64,000 nt of DNA from Comamonas sp. (GTDB lineage: Bacteria > Pseudomonadota > Gammaproteobacteria > Burkholderiales > Burkholderiaceae_C), in contig JAITLR010000009.1 in the NCBI GenBank assembly GCA_031277805.1, forward strand, positions 248,001-312,000, read 5' to 3'. The position numbers and the translations under genes are program-made. The notes beneath the pieces were generated by a model. That model saw only the letters and a list, made by a program, of their open reading frames with translations. It was not told the origin of the DNA and did no database searches. Positions 61,864-64,000 of this stretch are shown piece by piece (position 1 is the stretch's first letter; every line of letters begins with the position of its first letter).

Positions 61864-62871
61864 ATGCACATCTTTTCGCCTACCCCATTCCGCCTTGCCG
61901 CCAGCCTCCTGATCCTGAGTGCGGCGCTGGCCGGCTGCGGCGGTGGCGGTGGCGGTGGCGGTGGCGGTGGCGGTGGCGGTGGCGGTGGCGGTGGCGGTGG
62001 CGGTGACGGCGGCGGCAGCGGCGGCAGCGGCGGCAGCGGCGGCAGCGGCAGCGGCGGCAGCGGCACAGATTCCACTGTTCCCCCTCCTTCGCAGGAGGAA
62101 AACAGCACCGCCAAACATACGCCCATGCAGGTGCTCGTGCCCGCATATTTCAATCCCAACCCAGGCTGGGACGACATCACCAAGGGTGCAAAGGCTTATC
62201 CGGACGTGAAGATCACGGCCATCCTGAATCCGGAAAACGGCAACTTCACCAAGGAAAACAGCCAGTTCACTGCGGCCATCAATGCCTTCAAGACACAAGG
62301 CGGCCGTGTGGTGGGCTATGTCCTGACCGACTACGGCAACCGCTCCATGAGCGCAGTGAAAGCCAACGTCGACAATTACCTCAGGCTCTACCCTGGCGTC
62401 AGCGGCTTCTTCCTCGACGAAATGGCCGCAAAAGCCGACCAGTTGCCGTTCTACCGTGAGGTTTATGAGTACATCAAAAACAAGGACTCGAATCTGCAGG
62501 TCATAGGCAATCCCGGCGCCTTCCCCGACGCAGCTTATGCGGGCATAACCGACTCCCTGGTCACCTTCGAAGGCCTTGAAACGGATTACCGCCAGATCAA
62601 TCCCCAACCCAAGAACACCTGGGTCTATGACAAGCCCACGACAGCGCAGGCCATGCTGGTGCATAACGCCCCCACCTGCGCCATCATGCAGAGCACGCTG
62701 AAAACCGCTGATCTGCCGCGCACCCATACCGGCCTGGCGTATGTGACATCGCTGGAATATGACCCCCGCTCCGGTATCGGCAACCCTTGGGCCAGCCTGC
62801 CTTCCTATTGGATGCAGCTACTGGGCACAGTGGATGCCCTGAACAAAGATCAGCCCCTTCCTTCGTGCTGA
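61864..62871 (+). CDS. Spherulin-4-like lipoprotein with a poly-Gly linker
   Basis: The product is 335 aa from the ATG at 61864. The lipobox LAGC is followed by about 20 Gly encoded by GGTGGC repeats, then a Gly/Ser tract. The remainder matches the spherulation-specific family 4 fold, a TIM-barrel related to glycoside hydrolases: MQVLVPAYFNPNPGWDDI, KITAILNPENGN, GRVVGYVLTDYGNRS, GFFLDEMA and NPGAFPDAAY. The conserved Asp-Glu in FLDEM is in the place of a glycosidase acid. Substrate unknown. Confidence 0.85.
   Translation: MHIFSPTPFRLAASLLILSAALAGCGGGGGGGGGGGGGGGGGGGGGGDGGGSGGSGGSGGSGSGGSGTDSTVPPPSQEENSTAKHTPMQVLVPAYFNPNPGWDDITKGAKAYPDVKITAILNPENGNFTKENSQFTAAINAFKTQGGRVVGYVLTDYGNRSMSAVKANVDNYLRLYPGVSGFFLDEMAAKADQLPFYREVYEYIKNKDSNLQVIGNPGAFPDAAYAGITDSLVTFEGLETDYRQINPQPKNTWVYDKPTTAQAMLVHNAPTCAIMQSTLKTADLPRTHTGLAYVTSLEYDPRSGIGNPWASLPSYWMQLLGTVDALNKDQPLPSC
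61937..62062. repeat. GGTGGC hexanucleotide microsatellite
   Basis: GGCGGT-type units are repeated about ten times inside the lipoprotein gene, grading into GGCAGC units. As the unit is six bases, changes in copy number alter linker length but not the frame. Confidence 0.9.
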
Positions 62872-62900
62872 GAAGAATGTGTTGATGACCTCAGCCCCGG

Positions 62901-63929
62901 TCACCGTCCCTGGGGCACGGTATTGAGCGGCAAGGGCAAGGGCCGCATATCGCAACCGTAAATACGGCGTATGCGCTCCTGTACCGAGGGGTGGGATTCC
63001 AGCCAATCCTCCAGGCGGCTGGCATGGGGTGTTTCGGCCAGCAGCATGTGCTGCACGGTGCGGTGATCGAGTCCGATATGGCTGCGCTCGTCGGCCTGCC
63101 AGTTGCCATATTGCTGCTGCGCCAGCTCGCGCTGCGTCAGCACCTTGCGCAACACACCGCCCAGGCCGTCCTTGCTGCGCGTCCATTGCACGGCACGGGC
63201 ATCGGCTAGGTATTCGCGCTGACGTGACACGGCGGCCTTGAGCAGCTGACCACAGAGCCAGCCTACCAATCCGGCGGCCTGTATGAATGCCCCAAACCAT
63301 TGGGTCAGCAGGTTTTCACGCTCGCGCATGCTCTGGCCAAAGTTGTGAATCAGCTCCAGTCCGAAGACCATGCCCGCCAGCTGCATGTTGAGCTGCGTAT
63401 CACCCTCGCGCAGATGGGACAGCTCATGCGCCACCAGACCCTGCATTTCTTCGCGGCTCAATTGATCCAGCGCTCCCTGGGTCACGGCAATGATGGCGTC
63501 CTGCGCATCCCAGCCCGCGGCAAAGGCATTGATGGCCTCGGTCCGAGCCAGCACCGTGACCTGGGGTGCAGGCCAGTGCGCGGCAATGCACATCTCGGCC
63601 ACGATATTGCATAGCTGCTGTTCGGCCAGCGAGCTGCCTGGCCTGGCCTCACGTGCGCCCACACGTTCGGCCAGCTTGCGGCCGCCATGACGCAGCTGAT
63701 CCAGCTCGATCCAGCAGCCGCCCAGCACCAGCAGCAGGGTCATGCCGATGTTCACGGCCGCAAAGCCCGTGGGGTAGTCCCAGCCACCAAAAATCCAGGT
63801 CCCCAGCCACCAGGCCAGCACCAGGCCCAGATGTACCGATGCCACCACGGCCAGCACACACAGCCCGAAGGCCATCAGCAGCCAGCGGGTGCTACGCCGG
63901 GCTTCGCGTTGCCGCTCCCAGAAACGCAT
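62901..63929 (-). CDS. M48-family membrane metalloprotease
   Basis: The product is 342 aa. Two N-terminal helices (residues about 17-40 and 52-72) are followed by the zinc site HELSH (H168-H172) and the downstream Glu in REYLADARAV. This is the HtpX/M48 architecture of envelope quality-control proteases. The C-terminal ~60 residues (HASRLEDWLESHPSVQERI) are typical of this subgroup. The gene immediately upstream ends as LemA does, the usual partner of such M48 proteins. Confidence 0.92.
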   Translation of the reverse strand: MRFWERQREARRSTRWLLMAFGLCVLAVVASVHLGLVLAWWLGTWIFGGWDYPTGFAAVNIGMTLLLVLGGCWIELDQLRHGGRKLAERVGAREARPGSSLAEQQLCNIVAEMCIAAHWPAPQVTVLARTEAINAFAAGWDAQDAIIAVTQGALDQLSREEMQGLVAHELSHLREGDTQLNMQLAGMVFGLELIHNFGQSMRERENLLTQWFGAFIQAAGLVGWLCGQLLKAAVSRQREYLADARAVQWTRSKDGLGGVLRKVLTQRELAQQQYGNWQADERSHIGLDHRTVQHMLLAETPHASRLEDWLESHPSVQERIRRIYGCDMRPLPLPLNTVPQGR

Positions 63930-63932
63930 GCT

Positions 63933-64000
63933 TTAAAACTTGACCTGAGGAACTGCGCGCTCCTGCTCGCTCTGGGTCGAGGCCAGCATGTCCATATGCA
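63933..64000 (-). CDS. lemA: Probable LemA family protein, 3' end only
   Basis: The last 21 codons of a minus-strand gene enter the window and end in VPQVKF and a TAA stop, four bases before the M48 start. Such an ending and position fit LemA, a membrane protein often encoded with M48 proteases. The evidence is short. Confidence 0.55.
   Translation of the reverse strand, partial: HMDMLASTQSEQERAVPQVKF

Noticed and set aside
61937-62062. Possible CRISPR-like or minisatellite array
   Set aside because: The units are six bases with no spacers and are in frame within a coding sequence.

Overview
The window is a high-GC chromosomal segment of a betaproteobacterium of the family Comamonadaceae. 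The gene content and order fit a Comamonas testosteroni-like organism, but this is inferred from gene neighbourhoods and repeat style, not from a database search. It is mostly housekeeping DNA with several accessory modules. There is no rRNA, CRISPR array, insertion sequence or prophage. Five tRNA genes are present: tRNA-Gln(TTG), three identical tRNA-Arg(ACG) and tRNA-Ser(CGA).

Layout. 1-4835 (minus) is the tail of a Tad/Flp pilus cluster: Flp-type pilin, OmpA-family protein, TadG-like protein, lipoprotein, TadE-like pseudopilin and a truncated secreted protein. It is more AT-rich than its surroundings and is divergent from an Lnt-like (apolipoprotein N-acyltransferase family) paralogue. 7685-13228 is a periplasmic molybdenum hydroxylase operon (2Fe-2S subunit, Tat-exported Mo subunit, triheme cytochrome c) followed by an XdhC-type maturation factor; a palindrome overlaps its putative promoter. 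Next come a CHASE-PAS-GGDEF-EAL protein, an exported nuclease, a YedE/TusA/DsrE sulfur-trafficking set, a large EF-hand-like membrane protein, an AT-rich S33-type hydrolase lipoprotein, a decayed short-chain dehydrogenase, fumarylacetoacetase, a SPOR protein and an I78-type lipoprotein. 28358-38855 is core: hemW, rdgB, a PP2C phosphatase and Ser/Thr kinase pair, yicC, gmk, rpoZ, spoT, a MltB-type transglycosylase and greB.

39110-56839 is the most interesting part. After an AidB-type acyl-CoA dehydrogenase comes a complete taurine dissimilation locus: tauR (MocR-type regulator), an amino-acid permease, tauX/tauY (taurine dehydrogenase), tauABC (uptake), xsc and pta. Taurine would be imported, oxidatively deaminated to sulfoacetaldehyde, cleaved by Xsc to acetyl phosphate and sulfite, and converted to acetyl-CoA by Pta. 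Two tandem TauR-type operators with identical geometry lie upstream of tauX and tauA. Between tauC and xsc sits an operon encoding an IclR regulator, a CobS-like MoxR AAA+ ATPase and a CobT-like VWA protein. It is divergent from xsc, and a long inverted repeat flanks the putative xsc promoter. A MoxR/VWA pair is not a known part of taurine degradation and is the best candidate here for something undescribed.

56966-64000 is again mostly core: tRNAs, serS, ispH, an SlpA-type FKBP, radC, an Smr-domain protein, a spherulin-4-like lipoprotein with a hexanucleotide repeat, an M48 metalloprotease and the 3' end of a probable lemA. Two dispersed palindromic repeat families occupy many intergenic gaps, and one of them always abuts the 3' end of a gene in the same orientation.
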